Shown: in pieces, positions 19,153 through 28,017 of the stretch | Position numbering within the stretch: the stretch's first letter is position 1 | Layout of the letters: each line of letters starts with the position of its first letter | Source: Paulinella micropora | Lineage: Eukaryota; Cercozoa; Imbricatea; Euglyphida | Assembly: GCA_009731375.1 (NCBI GenBank) | Contig: BJOX01000035.1 | Location: forward strand, 380,994 to 433,400 | Reading direction: 5' to 3' | Length of the DNA stretch: 52,407 nucleotides | Translations under genes and position numbers: made by a program | The notes under the pieces: generated by a model | Seen by the model: only the letters and a program-made list of their open reading frames with translations | Told to the model about the DNA's origin: nothing | Databases searched by the model: none

Positions 19153-20731
19153 ATGCCTGTCCAATATGGAGGAGAACTTACACACAGCCAGAGCGAGCTT
19201 ATCCGCGGTAAGTATTCGCTTAACAAACTTACTGCCCGCGAAAGTCTTGCGACTGTGCCAGGAATTGAATCAACTTTTGAAATTCCTACTCGTCCTTTGA
19301 ACCTTGCGAGGTCTGTTTTGCGATTTACCTACACGCCAGAGACGCCTAATAATGCTGGAAGGTACAACCGAATTCCTATGGACTGCCTGCCTATGATCAA
19401 GACGATTGAACTGCGAAGTCGAAGTGGTCAGTATCTGTGTAATCTTCAAAATGTGGGAAATTACACTAAGATGATTTGGAAGCCTGAGATTTCCTATGAA
19501 AGATTTATGGCTTTGGAAAACCACGGGGCTGGGTCTGGTTATGGGTCTTTGCTTCAAAAGTGTAATGTCCCGACTACGGTAGCCGTTCCTTCTACTGGTT
19601 ATGATGATTTGTATGCTTTGAGTAATACCATCGCTGCAGTTGGAAATGTTGCCGCACACACTGCTATCGCAACAGCAGGTGGAAATACTTATACTGATGC
19701 GACAGTTAATGCGGCGATTACCGACCTTGAAGGAAAAATCAACACCGTCAAAGATAACCTTCGTGCTTTGACCACCACATTGAAGGGAGAGGTTAAGATA
19801 CCTTTCAACAGCCTTCTATCACAGCCCGCCATCATGCTCTTATCGCAAATGGAACTGGTGCCGCAAGCTTTGTCGATGTTGCTTATGAGGAGGCGAAGTA
19901 TTTTGAAGGAGGAACTGATAATGGTGCTGACCCCGTTATCAATGTGTCTATTCCTCTAGGTATGATTTTCGGAACCATTTTTGAAATTGATAAGACTATT
20001 GGTTTTAATGAAATTCTTGACTTGAGGATTGTGTGGTAGGGAACAAACAAAACCTTGTTTTATGGAACTGACGCCCTTAGTGTTGGAGCAGGAGCGACGA
20101 TGGCCGCACGGGCAGCAAATATTACTAACCTTAACTTATTTCTCGCTGTTGAAACCGACCCGAATGTTATCGTGGGTGTTCAACAAAAGATTGCGGGTGA
20201 AGGCTTTTCATTCAAGACTGAATACCCTATCTCAGGAAAACCAATCTTCCAGCTGGCAGTCAGTCATTTGTTCTGAAGATGAACCGCTCTCAGGGTGAGA
20301 GAATTCGCCGAATTTACACTAGCGGGTTCAATTATACCGAAAGTTCAAATACAGCATTTGATTGCGATAACCGAGCACAGGCTAAGATTACTTCTTATTA
20401 CACTACTTTGGATAGTAATAGAATTCAGCAGTTTGATATCACTTGTTCCCGCGATGAAGACTATATGCTTTTGAAGGAAAGACTTAAGGGTTCTGCCGTT
20501 TTGAATACTAATGTGTATAAGTATAACTGGTTCCACGTTGATTTCTGGGACCACAACCGCCCGCTTTATGACAAGAGAGAAGAAGAGGGGTATGAAGTGT
20601 CGGGTTTGTCTTTGGACACTGAACGGCGGTATGAATGGAGCGCGCATGGGGCAGCACAATTGAATTATTATGCTTATGCTATTCTTCAGAGGACCGTGGT
20701 TGTTAAGGGAATTGAAATCCTTATGAGTTAG
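19153..20731 (+). pseudogene. Major capsid protein (double jelly-roll), broken
   Basis: The gene begins after an A14 run at an ATG ('MPVQYGGELTHSQSELIRG'). About 526 codons fit a double jelly-roll capsid protein, and it follows the penton gene as usual. The frame is lost near 19805-19815, a TAG interrupts at 20037-20039 after 'LDLRIVW', and a further shift lies near 20251-20272. The last piece (20279-20731) reads 'YKYNWFHVDFWDHNRPLYD' and ends normally. Sequence is good on both sides of each break, so decay is recent or the breaks are sequencing errors. Identity rests on position, length and beta-rich pattern, since no short signature is diagnostic by eye. Confidence 0.78.
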
Positions 20732-20783
20732 CCCCTCCAGTTAGGTGATAGGCTTTTAATTTTTGATAGTTAATTTATTTTTT

Positions 20784-20797
20784 TTAATAATATAGGA
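20784..20797 (+). promoter_or_regulatory. TTAATA(AT)ATAG box before the 440-aa gene
   Basis: A T-rich tract is followed by TTAATAATATAGGA immediately before the ATG at 20798. Near-identical boxes precede 22147, 23100, 16588 and 27279. Confidence 0.4.
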
Positions 20798-22120
20798 ATG
20801 TCTCATCAGCAAAATTTAGTCGCTCAAGATGGAGCAAATAATTTTGTTAATGTTAAGTGTGAAACAAATGGAACAATTAAAACAAGTTTATCAGCACAAA
20901 ATCCAGACGGAGACTTTATAAACCTAAAGGTCGGGTATGACGGACACATTGAAACAAATAATATGAAATCCGCTTTTGGCGAAATAATGACCAGCTCACT
21001 AACTCCAGTATTACAGGAAATCTTTCCGTACACAGTTAATACACGGATATGGACATTAACTCAAACTGATGCGAAAATATCATTTAATGAGAATATGGCC
21101 GAATTAAAAACAGACGCAAAAACTACCGCTGATGCCATTATGGTAAGCAAAAAAAGAATAAAATACAGAACAGGTATGGGAGTCATGTGTCGCTTCACTG
21201 CCTTATGGAATACTGATGAAACTAAAGATTATTATTCATTTATTGGCATTGGTGATAGCATATTAGATAATGGTTTCTATTTTTACAAGACCAAAAATGA
21301 CGGTATGAATATTCTCCATACCAAAGCAGGAGTGCCTACCTTGTTTCCACAAGCGGGCTGGAATGACCCGTGTAATGGAACGGGAGATATGCCTAACCTG
21401 GTATGGTCAAATGGAAACGTGTTTCAAATTCAATTTCAGTATTTAGGCTTTGGCGCTATTAAGTTTTCAATTGAGAACCCGAATACGGGTGAATTCCAGC
21501 TCGTCTATATGATTAAGTATGCGAATGCCAACACTGGTGTCAGTCTACGAAATACAACTCTCCCATTTGTGGCGCGAATGTTTAATAATGGTGCGACTGG
21601 AATACAAAGTTTGAAAACGGCGAGTTGTAGTATTTTTATTGAGGGCTCCAATACTATTGATTCAAGCATATCAAACGAAGCGGAAGGAAGTGAGCCAGCG
21701 AGCACTACTGAAAGCCCAATTCTCAGCATAAAAAATAAAACAACTTTTAATGCGGGTGCGACCAATTACTCAATTGTTTACCCAACTCTCGTGAGCATAT
21801 CAAACGAAGATGCTAAAGTTAACATAGTGCGAATTGTGAAAACGACTGGAGCACTTACGGGTGAGAATTTTGCTGATATTGATTCTAAAACTTCAATCGT
21901 ATCAAAGGACATCGCTGCGACTGCCCTCGGTGGTGCCACTATAACGGACGTCATTGTTAAACTTTTTGTTAATGCTACTTCTAGCCAGCTTATCGACCTG
22001 CGAACTTATGACATTCAACTCGCTCCTGGAGAAAATCTAACATTTTTACAAAAGTCCGTCGCGACTGATAATAATGGAGGAAATGTAAGTGTCATAGTTA
22101 ATTTCTTAGAATACCAATAA
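20798..22120 (+). CDS. Large beta-rich structural protein, unknown family
   Basis: The frame is 440 codons and intact. It starts 'MSHQQNLVAQDGANNFVNV'. The middle ('YYSFIGIGDSILDNGFYFY', 'NVFQIQFQYLGFGAIKFSI') looks like a lectin/concanavalin-type beta sandwich, and the rest is Ser/Thr/Asn-rich with many short strands. The composition is that of a virion surface or attachment protein. It follows the major capsid gene by 66 bp. No cysteine motif, signal peptide or membrane helix is seen. Carbohydrate binding is a guess from fold-like features only. Confidence 0.65.
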   Translation: MSHQQNLVAQDGANNFVNVKCETNGTIKTSLSAQNPDGDFINLKVGYDGHIETNNMKSAFGEIMTSSLTPVLQEIFPYTVNTRIWTLTQTDAKISFNENMAELKTDAKTTADAIMVSKKRIKYRTGMGVMCRFTALWNTDETKDYYSFIGIGDSILDNGFYFYKTKNDGMNILHTKAGVPTLFPQAGWNDPCNGTGDMPNLVWSNGNVFQIQFQYLGFGAIKFSIENPNTGEFQLVYMIKYANANTGVSLRNTTLPFVARMFNNGATGIQSLKTASCSIFIEGSNTIDSSISNEAEGSEPASTTESPILSIKNKTTFNAGATNYSIVYPTLVSISNEDAKVNIVRIVKTTGALTGENFADIDSKTSIVSKDIAATALGGATITDVIVKLFVNATSSQLIDLRTYDIQLAPGENLTFLQKSVATDNNGGNVSVIVNFLEYQ

Positions 22121-22125
22121 TTTTT

Positions 22126-22142
22126 CTAATATAATAATATAG
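22126..22142 (+). promoter_or_regulatory. AATATA box before 22147
   Basis: CTAATATAATAATATAG lies five bases before the ATG at 22147 and repeats the AATATA(G) motif seen upstream of other viral genes. Confidence 0.4.
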
Positions 22143-22146
22143 TAAT

Positions 22147-22428
22147 ATGTTTTATCGTCGTAAGTTGTACATTGTTGGAGGGTTGCGGTTTCTGACAAAA
22201 GCGTCTATCAAATCGCACATAAGAAGACTTATAAGCAAATATAGCGATGGAGAAGTACTGAACACAGAAGATAGCGATTTCGTGCGAGACCTTATAACCC
22301 ATAACACAGGCATAAAAGAAGGCATCATCGATGTTGAAAGTAATTTGACGACAGGAAGAAACTTTCGTGCGAATGGTAAGCAGTTTTCGTGGAATTGCTG
22401 CGTTGACCTCATAGGGCTTAGTGAATAA
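22147..22428 (+). CDS. DUF3223-like domain protein (first half)
   Basis: The 93-codon frame resembles the DUF3223 family: 'IKSHIRRLISKYSDGEVLN' (a 'lFxkYxdGevL' helix), 'DFVRDLITHN', and 'GIIDVESNLTTGRNFRANG' followed by 'FSWNCCVDLIG'. A TAA ends it at 22426-22428. Two codons later in the same frame an ATG begins the HNH-like half, so the two may be one gene split by a stop, or two genes. The molecular role of DUF3223 is not firmly known. Confidence 0.6.
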   Translation: MFYRRKLYIVGGLRFLTKASIKSHIRRLISKYSDGEVLNTEDSDFVRDLITHNTGIKEGIIDVESNLTTGRNFRANGKQFSWNCCVDLIGLSE

Positions 22429-22434
22429 AAAAAA

Positions 22435-22770
22435 ATGGCTAGAGTGATAAAAGATGCGAGCCGGAATACTATAAGACCACAAATACAAGAATATCTAGAC
22501 CGCGTGGCTATTGATGTATTTGCGGAACCCAGATACATATGCGAAATAAGTGGTGATATATATGAGCGGGTTGATGTCCATGTTGACCATCACTTTGATA
22601 TCATACAATTCAAAGATATACTTAAACAATATCTAGAAGTGAATAGAGAAGTAGAAGTTGAGGACGACGTATTGAAAGAACCGCATTTCACTAAATTTAG
22701 TGAATTCCACAAACAGCAAGCAATATTGCGAATAATAAAAATAGAAATAAATATTAGAGGTAAATTATAG
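22435..22770 (+). CDS. HNH-like protein, probable second half of the DUF3223 gene
   Basis: The 111-codon frame is in phase with the preceding one. It contains 'CEISGDIYERVDVHVDHHF', resembling the degenerate HNH/zinc motif (C-x2-G ... HVDH) that follows DUF3223 in plant and viral relatives, then 'FHKQQAILRII'. A second Cys pair typical of treble-clef HNH folds is not seen, so nuclease activity is uncertain. It ends overlapping the convergent gene at 22765 by 6 bp. Confidence 0.6.
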   Translation: MARVIKDASRNTIRPQIQEYLDRVAIDVFAEPRYICEISGDIYERVDVHVDHHFDIIQFKDILKQYLEVNREVEVEDDVLKEPHFTKFSEFHKQQAILRIIKIEINIRGKL

Positions 22771-23040
22771 ATACTTTTTCAATTCATCCTTATTTTGGAC
22801 CCACGGCTGACGAACTAACCATTCAATATATGGCTTATCAATCTTTGCGATGTCTTCTATTTTTTTGCCCTTGTATTTGCCGAAATGAAACACGTCTTTG
22901 GGTTGAGCATTTCTCTTTTCTTCAATCGCTTTTATTTCGTCGTGGATTACCTTTTGAATAAAGTCCAACGAGAAGGATTTTTTTTCGCCTTCAATGGAAA
23001 GTTTTTGGAACTTCTCACATAGTCTCGTGAGGGTAGACAT
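22765..23040 (-). CDS. ExoX C-terminal/DUF3820-like small protein
   Basis: The 91-codon ATG frame has an N-terminal helical part and a C-terminal module 'FHFGKYKGKKIEDIA...YIEWLVRQPW'. This matches the pattern 'FGKyKGk..eeIa..d..Yi.WL' of the exodeoxyribonuclease X C-terminal/DUF3820 family. In that family the module often accompanies nucleases, and a nucleic-acid-binding role is likely. It is convergent with the HNH-like gene. Confidence 0.65.
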   Translation of the reverse strand: MSTLTRLCEKFQKLSIEGEKKSFSLDFIQKVIHDEIKAIEEKRNAQPKDVFHFGKYKGKKIEDIAKIDKPYIEWLVRQPWVQNKDELKKYL

Positions 23041-23080
23041 AGTAGGGGGTAATATAGTAGGCGGTATAAAAAATAAAAAA

Positions 23081-23099
23081 ATTAAATAATTAATATAGG
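23081..23099 (+). promoter_or_regulatory. TTAATATAGG box before the lipase gene
   Basis: The TTAATATAGG box (23090-23099) abuts the ATG at 23100 and is preceded by an A/T-rich tract. It is the best match to the shared viral box. Confidence 0.45.
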
Positions 23100-23789
23100 A
23101 TGAGCGAATGGATTATCTTTGTAAAGGCTTACTCCGCTAAGCATGGTATAAGCTACGGGGAAGCATTGAAAAAGGCGAGCAAAGAATACAAACGACAAAA
23201 AGGCGGAAATGCTGAGTTGTCGGAGGATGTCTATTTGACGCGGACAGAGAGAAAGGGTGCTGACGGATGGAAACCAGTCGCAAGCAAAGAGAAATCAACG
23301 GTGTATGAGAAAGATGGTAAAGCTATTGTCGCATTCAGAGGAAGTGCGGATAAGCGGGACTTGCTAACTGACGTCGCATTAGTAAAGGGAGTATTAAAAA
23401 GAACTCCGAGATATAAAGAAGAGCAGAAGCTGGCTGACGAAGTCATAAAGAAATATGGCAAGGATAATGTGGAGCTTACAGGTCATTCGCTAGGAGGAAC
23501 GATTGCGAAAGACCTGAGCCGACAAACGGGTGTGAGGGCGACCACATACAATAAAGGCAGTAGCACGAAGGACCTCATTGAAGGAGTGATTGACCGAGTA
23601 GCAGTGAGGGTAAATCCGAAAGGAAAGAGGGCGAAGACTGCGAAGCTAACCACGAACTACCGAACCGCATTCGACCCAGTATCATTGTTAGGGGCGACGG
23701 CGGTAAATACTAAGTTAGTGAAGCCGACGAGGGGCGTTCATACGATAAGGAGCTTCAAAGGTAAAGGAGCCAAAAAAATATATCTATAA
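23100..23789 (+). CDS. Class-3 lipase (alpha/beta hydrolase)
   Basis: It is predicted to hydrolyse ester bonds in lipids. The nucleophile elbow 'VELTGHSLGGTIAKDLS' gives Ser in GHSLGG (about residue 128). 'AIVAFRGSADKRDLLTD' is the usual Lipase_3 oxyanion strand. Asp in 'AFDPVSLLG' and His in 'RGVHTIRSF' can complete the triad. The N-terminal 35 residues ('WIIFVKAYSAKHGISYGEAL') form a small helical module that I have an impression of in other large-DNA-virus proteins. The frame is intact, 229 aa. A role in membrane breaching during entry or exit is inference. Confidence 0.85.
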   Translation: MSEWIIFVKAYSAKHGISYGEALKKASKEYKRQKGGNAELSEDVYLTRTERKGADGWKPVASKEKSTVYEKDGKAIVAFRGSADKRDLLTDVALVKGVLKRTPRYKEEQKLADEVIKKYGKDNVELTGHSLGGTIAKDLSRQTGVRATTYNKGSSTKDLIEGVIDRVAVRVNPKGKRAKTAKLTTNYRTAFDPVSLLGATAVNTKLVKPTRGVHTIRSFKGKGAKKIYL

Positions 23790-23796
23790 TTGAACT

Positions 23797-26700
23797 TCAC
23801 CTTCTTATGCGGAAACCGAGCGGGATGCTGTCGTTATCGTTAATAAACTCACGACCCGCCCACTTATTCTCATTAACTTGTTTTTTAACATCAGTCATAT
23901 GTAAAATGCTGAAGTGTGGGACTTGTTGTTGTTTGCTGTTTCTATCAATGTGTATTTTTTTAATTTGAAAGCCCTTCACATTTTCAATGCTACCGCCTTT
24001 ATCCATCTTATCATATACATCATAGTTTAGCTGTTGAGCATCTAAGCCTTTACCCCTAAAGTGGAAGTATCTTTTAACACCATTTTCAGCCGTTTCTATA
24101 TGAACTCCCTTCGCTATGTGCTTGAGGTCGTTTTTGGTCATACCGGAGGTGAAAGCATCTTCTTGTAAGTTCTAACATATAAAGTTTAGGTGCTATCCAT
24201 ATACCTTTTATAATCTTACATCCGTCGCCTAAGTCGTCGCTTATACCGCCCAGTTGCTTATGACCCATATTCTTAATATGTCTCGCACATCTCGCGTGGA
24301 TTTGGAGGCTGTCGGTGTCGGTATAGTAAAAGTCGTCCGCGATGGTTCCATTCGAGTTGGCTTCCTTAATATACTCAAACATAATTCGACGGCTTTATGC
24401 GAGTATGAATGCCCCATAGTGTGAAGGTTTCGTTATGCTACTCTCTAATAAGATTTGATTACGAGGTAGACCTGATATGTGCCATAAATCTTTTCCTTGT
24501 TGGTCCGTAAATTTAACGATGTCAGTTATTTGATTACTACTCCAGAATTTCCAGTATTCTTCGTTAGTTTGTATATATGTTGTTATTGAAGGAATTGGTC
24601 TCTGTATCATCTTACCGTATAGACTATTCATAAACAGCTTAGCCGCAGTAGATATTGTGGGCTACCTTTCTCCGCATTTTCCTTCGCCTTAAACATATCG
24701 TCTATGTATTTGGCAAAGACACATTCAGATTTTACGGTGTAGTATCCTTATGAATGCTGACCGTATAACCTTCGGCTACCATATCTTCGATGTCTACACT
24801 CGTAAGCCATTGGTCCTTCATATCCTCTAATCTCCATTTAAGGGAGCCCATGTGGTCTCGCTGACCGATTCTGGAGTGTAGTATATTTTTTGGTGAGACG
24901 TAGTCAAGATTATAGATACCGATTTGAAGGTTCCGCGGGTCAAATGGACCGATTGTTTCAACGATGTCGCCGACCATAAAAGCTAACAACATCGCGGTTG
25001 GATATAGAAAGACGACGTCGGCATCCACGAGATAATCGTCTATGTCGTCAAAGGTGGTCTGCTTTTGTAGGTATCGTTCATACTGAGCTGAAATGAACCG
25101 CCTCTTTGACGGGTACGTCCTTCCTCCGATAATCGCTTTTCTAAATGCTCTTTCCTGCTCAACCGTTGGAAGTCTTACTTTGTATTTACCGTCTACATAT
25201 TTTTTCCATATGTTGAAAGCCAGACTTGAAGTTGAGATGTAGGAAGTTAGATTGACCTTATGAGCTGTAAATATCGTCGTGTTTAATTTGTCATACAATT
25301 CCTTCAAACCCATAACATCGTTTTTAAGATAGTCCAGACATTCCTGCCTCGTCTGGATGTCCATATCCTCCCATCTCTTAGCCCTGTCGTGGTCAAAGTC
25401 TCCCTTAAGCACTGAGCATCCCATACTTTCAAGATTTGCTTTCAGACTTCCTTGAGTATGCTTACACATATCCCACATCTTAACATTTTCAAACTCTAAG
25501 CAGATAATAGAGCCGTTGTTAATTTTTGACGACTTAATCTTAATACCTCTTTTAATTAACTCCTGGTGTATGAAGTAGTGGTCAAAGTTCGCTCCGTTAA
25601 AACCATTAACATATAGAACGGGCGGTTTGTCCTTTTTACATTTCGGCTCCCATCCTTCTTTTATAAGGTCGCCTCGTTTTATTAGAAGGTCCACGAATTG
25701 GCTTATACAGTCTTTGCCTGCTATGTATTTAAAACCCTCAGAGCCTTGAGTATATCCGACTATGTAGCATTCGTGGATATCGTAGCCGTTCGCGATGGTC
25801 TTATTTCTAAATGATTCCAAATCGTAATGGAGAATTTAGTTATTGTTTATTCGTTCTTCCGTGTGGAACTTGGTTATGAGGTGTCTTTTACCATTCTTCT
25901 GCAATCTAATGTCCGCATATTTTTTCCTGTTAAGATTACATGTATGTTTCTTCAGGTATAATTGTAAGCAGTCTTCGCAACGCTTCTTGAATTGCTTAAC
26001 CAATCCGTAATAGTGGTTATTTTCTAAAAAGATTAGTTTATCTGGTTCTTGTCCTTCTTCATTTGTGCTGACTGTTTGCTTCATTGCGTGGTCTGTTATT
26101 TCGTATGTTTTCCCTTCTTTTTTGTATTTGTTCAATATTTGGACGGCTATTGAAAATGGTATGGGGGAGTTTGGCTGAAGGTTGAATTCGGCTCGGACGA
26201 TATTACAGCGATTCTTGTTAATCGGATGAATAGCAAGTATGTCCTTACACAAGAAGAATAAGCAGTTGTTGCTTTTGCTTGGTGGAGATATCTTTCTACC
26301 TTCTTCGACTTTCTCCCTCTTTTCAGTTTTTCCTTCATAGCATCCTCCGCCGTTTTCTTGAACTATGATTATTTCCACATATCGTATGGTTCTTTCATAT
26401 CCATTCTCTCCGGCTTCAATATTGTTTATGTTGAACTCGTTCAGAGCATCCATAAATACGGTATCGTATTGACGGAGTTGAAATGAGTTAAAACTTTTCT
26501 TTTTTAAATAGTGGTCGTATCGCTCATTAGCAGGAGCGGTGGAGTATGTTATAGATATATTGACATCCGCATTAGCTGTCATCCCTTCCCTTCTAGCATA
26601 TCGTATAGCGGGTATCAATACCTTCTCTTCTAGAGCATCAGTGTCATAGAACCTTATATCTAAGTCCCTAAATTTGAATGTGAGAGAGTTCAGCCGGTTA

Positions 26701-26921
26701 TCCCTCCTAACTTCGTACTCGTTTGCTCTAAACTCTCGCCGCTTTGCTTCTCGCGTCTTAGCCTCGCGGAGATTTGCTCTCGTATTGCTGCGGATGTTAG
26801 ATAAAAGGTCTCGGCGGTTTCTTTTATCTTTCGTTTCAACTTTTCTCAGCTTAGCCTTAGCTTGAAGAAGTTGAACATATTGCTTATTTGGTCTTGGTGG
26901 TAGAAGAGGTGGTTTTGACAT
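23797..26921 (-). pseudogene. B-family DNA polymerase (probably protein-primed), broken
   Basis: It would replicate the linear virus genome from a terminal protein. The N-terminal piece (26921-25836, 361 aa) is basic and is cut by a TAA at 25836-25838. Reading on in the same frame gives exonuclease motif I 'HYDLESF', motif II 'NGFNGANFDHYF' and motif III 'YLKNDVMGL', then Pol motif A 'DADVVFLYPTAML'. After frameshifts near 24740 and 24650 motif B 'MNSLYGKMIQRP' appears. After another near 24390 motif C 'YYTDTDSL' and 'PKLYMLEL' follow, and after one near 24160 the C-terminus. That is one nonsense and at least four frameshifts over about 1,040 codons. All catalytic motifs are recognisable, so loss is recent. 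Confidence 0.9.
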
Positions 26922-27075
26922 TTTACCGTTATGTATATGTTAGGTAAGATACTTTTTCTAAAAATAGTTAATTAATGTTTTTACCGTTATTATATGGCGC
27001 GCATGTCTTTAGATGAAAAATATTTTTACCGGGACCGAAAAAAATAATGAACTATATAGCTTAGACAGTTATCTC

Positions 27076-27279
27076 CTACGGCGATAGCGGTATTTTACTC
27101 AGTCTATCTTCCAATTCTTGTATCTTCCTTTTGTATTCCTCTAGTTCTTGCTTTTGCTTTAATGCTTTTGCTTTTCTTTCTTCCTTCAACCTTTCCTGGT
27201 GGCGGTAGTAGTATGCGAGAGCTTTCTCGTTATTTCTCTTTCGTCTTGCTTCTCCTTCGTACAGTTTTGGTCTTGGCAT
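27076..27279 (-). CDS. Small basic coiled-coil protein near the right terminus
   Basis: The frame is 67 codons with an ATG ('MPRPKLYEGEARRKRNNEK'). The N-terminus is basic with a possible DNA-binding helix, and the rest is a Lys/Glu/Gln coiled coil. It reads inward from the right terminus ahead of the polymerase, with an AATATA box just upstream. Function unknown; a small regulator is possible. Confidence 0.6.
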   Translation of the reverse strand: MPRPKLYEGEARRKRNNEKALAYYYRHQERLKEERKAKALKQKQELEEYKRKIQELEDRLSKIPLSP

Positions 27280-27280
27280 C

Positions 27281-27300
27281 TTCTATATTATATTAATATG
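27281..27300 (-). promoter_or_regulatory. AATATA box before the 67-codon gene
   Basis: On the minus strand, ATATTAATATAATATAGAAG immediately precedes the ATG at 27279, again the TTAATATA...ATAG motif. Confidence 0.4.
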
Positions 27301-27382
27301 AATATATTTTTATAAATGTAAAATAATTAATTAAATTATTCCTTTTCGATTCCTTTCTTGATTTCTACATGATTTATCTTTG

Positions 27383-27485
27383 ATTTCTTATGATGTTTAA
27401 AAATAGCGATTTGGGCTCGAAGACACTTTTTTTTAGAGGGCATTTTTCTTGAAAAATGACCCTAAAAAAAGTGTAATTATCTTCT
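27383..27485 (-). repeat. Right terminal inverted repeat (103 bp) with internal palindrome
   Basis: This is the inverted copy of 6921-7023, with the palindrome at 27425-27472. Directly outside, the plus strand resumes CCTACCTACC, the same strand of the TACC repeat as on the left, as expected for insertion into one array. Confidence 0.95.
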
Positions 27486-27608
27486 CCTACCTACCTACCT
27501 ACCTACCTACCTACCTACCTAGCTATCTAGCTATCTATCTATCCATCCATCCATCCATCCGTCTATCTATCTATCTATCTATCTATCCATCCATCCATCC
27601 ATCCATCC

Positions 27609-27680
<72 letters not shown>
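27486..27680. repeat. (TACC)n then (TATC)n microsatellite flanking the virus
   Basis: TACC repeats start immediately outside the right terminus, followed by TAGC/TATC/ATCC variants and pure TATC. It is the counterpart of the array on the left side, consistent with one microsatellite split by the insertion. Confidence 0.9.
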
Positions 27681-27681
<1 letters not shown>

Positions 27682-27817
27682 CCTGCTTCCACACAGCTCG
27701 GGCACTGCTCTGCTCAATCCCGGCCGTCACCTTACAGACATACATACACATGCATACATACATACACATACACATGCATACATACATACATACATACATA
27801 CAAACATATGTACCCAC

Positions 27818-27865
27818 CTTTCTGGGACTCCCTCTGGAGCGCCTGCTGAACTGGTTCCCTAGATG

Positions 27866-27939
<74 letters not shown>

Positions 27940-27984
27940 GGATCGATCGATCGATAGATAGATAGATAGATAGATAGATGGATT

Positions 27985-28017
<33 letters not shown>

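Larger units (their letters stand above)
6921..27485. mobile_element. Integrated Polinton/PLV-type DNA virus (endogenous, partly decayed)
   Basis: A 20,565-bp element is bounded by 103-bp terminal inverted repeats with one mismatch, and (TACC)n lies directly outside both ends. It encodes rve integrase, B-family DNA polymerase, packaging ATPase, adenain/Ulp1-like protease, minor capsid and major capsid proteins, which is the core set of Polintons/Mavericks and many polinton-like viruses. Its genes lack the long microsatellites and introns of the flanking host DNA, and coding density is high with spacers usually under 100 bp. Integrase, fibre, MCP and polymerase are broken, so this copy is probably not autonomous. 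Inference: insertion was into the TACC microsatellite, so the target-site duplication cannot be told apart from the repeat. A classical virophage is less likely because no primase/helicase was seen. Confidence 0.92.

Noticed and set aside
6921-27485. Classical virophage (Sputnik-like) assignment
   Set aside because: No primase/helicase seen; an rve integrase plus a long B-family polymerase point to the Polinton/PLV side. Mavirus-like relationship cannot be excluded without phylogeny.
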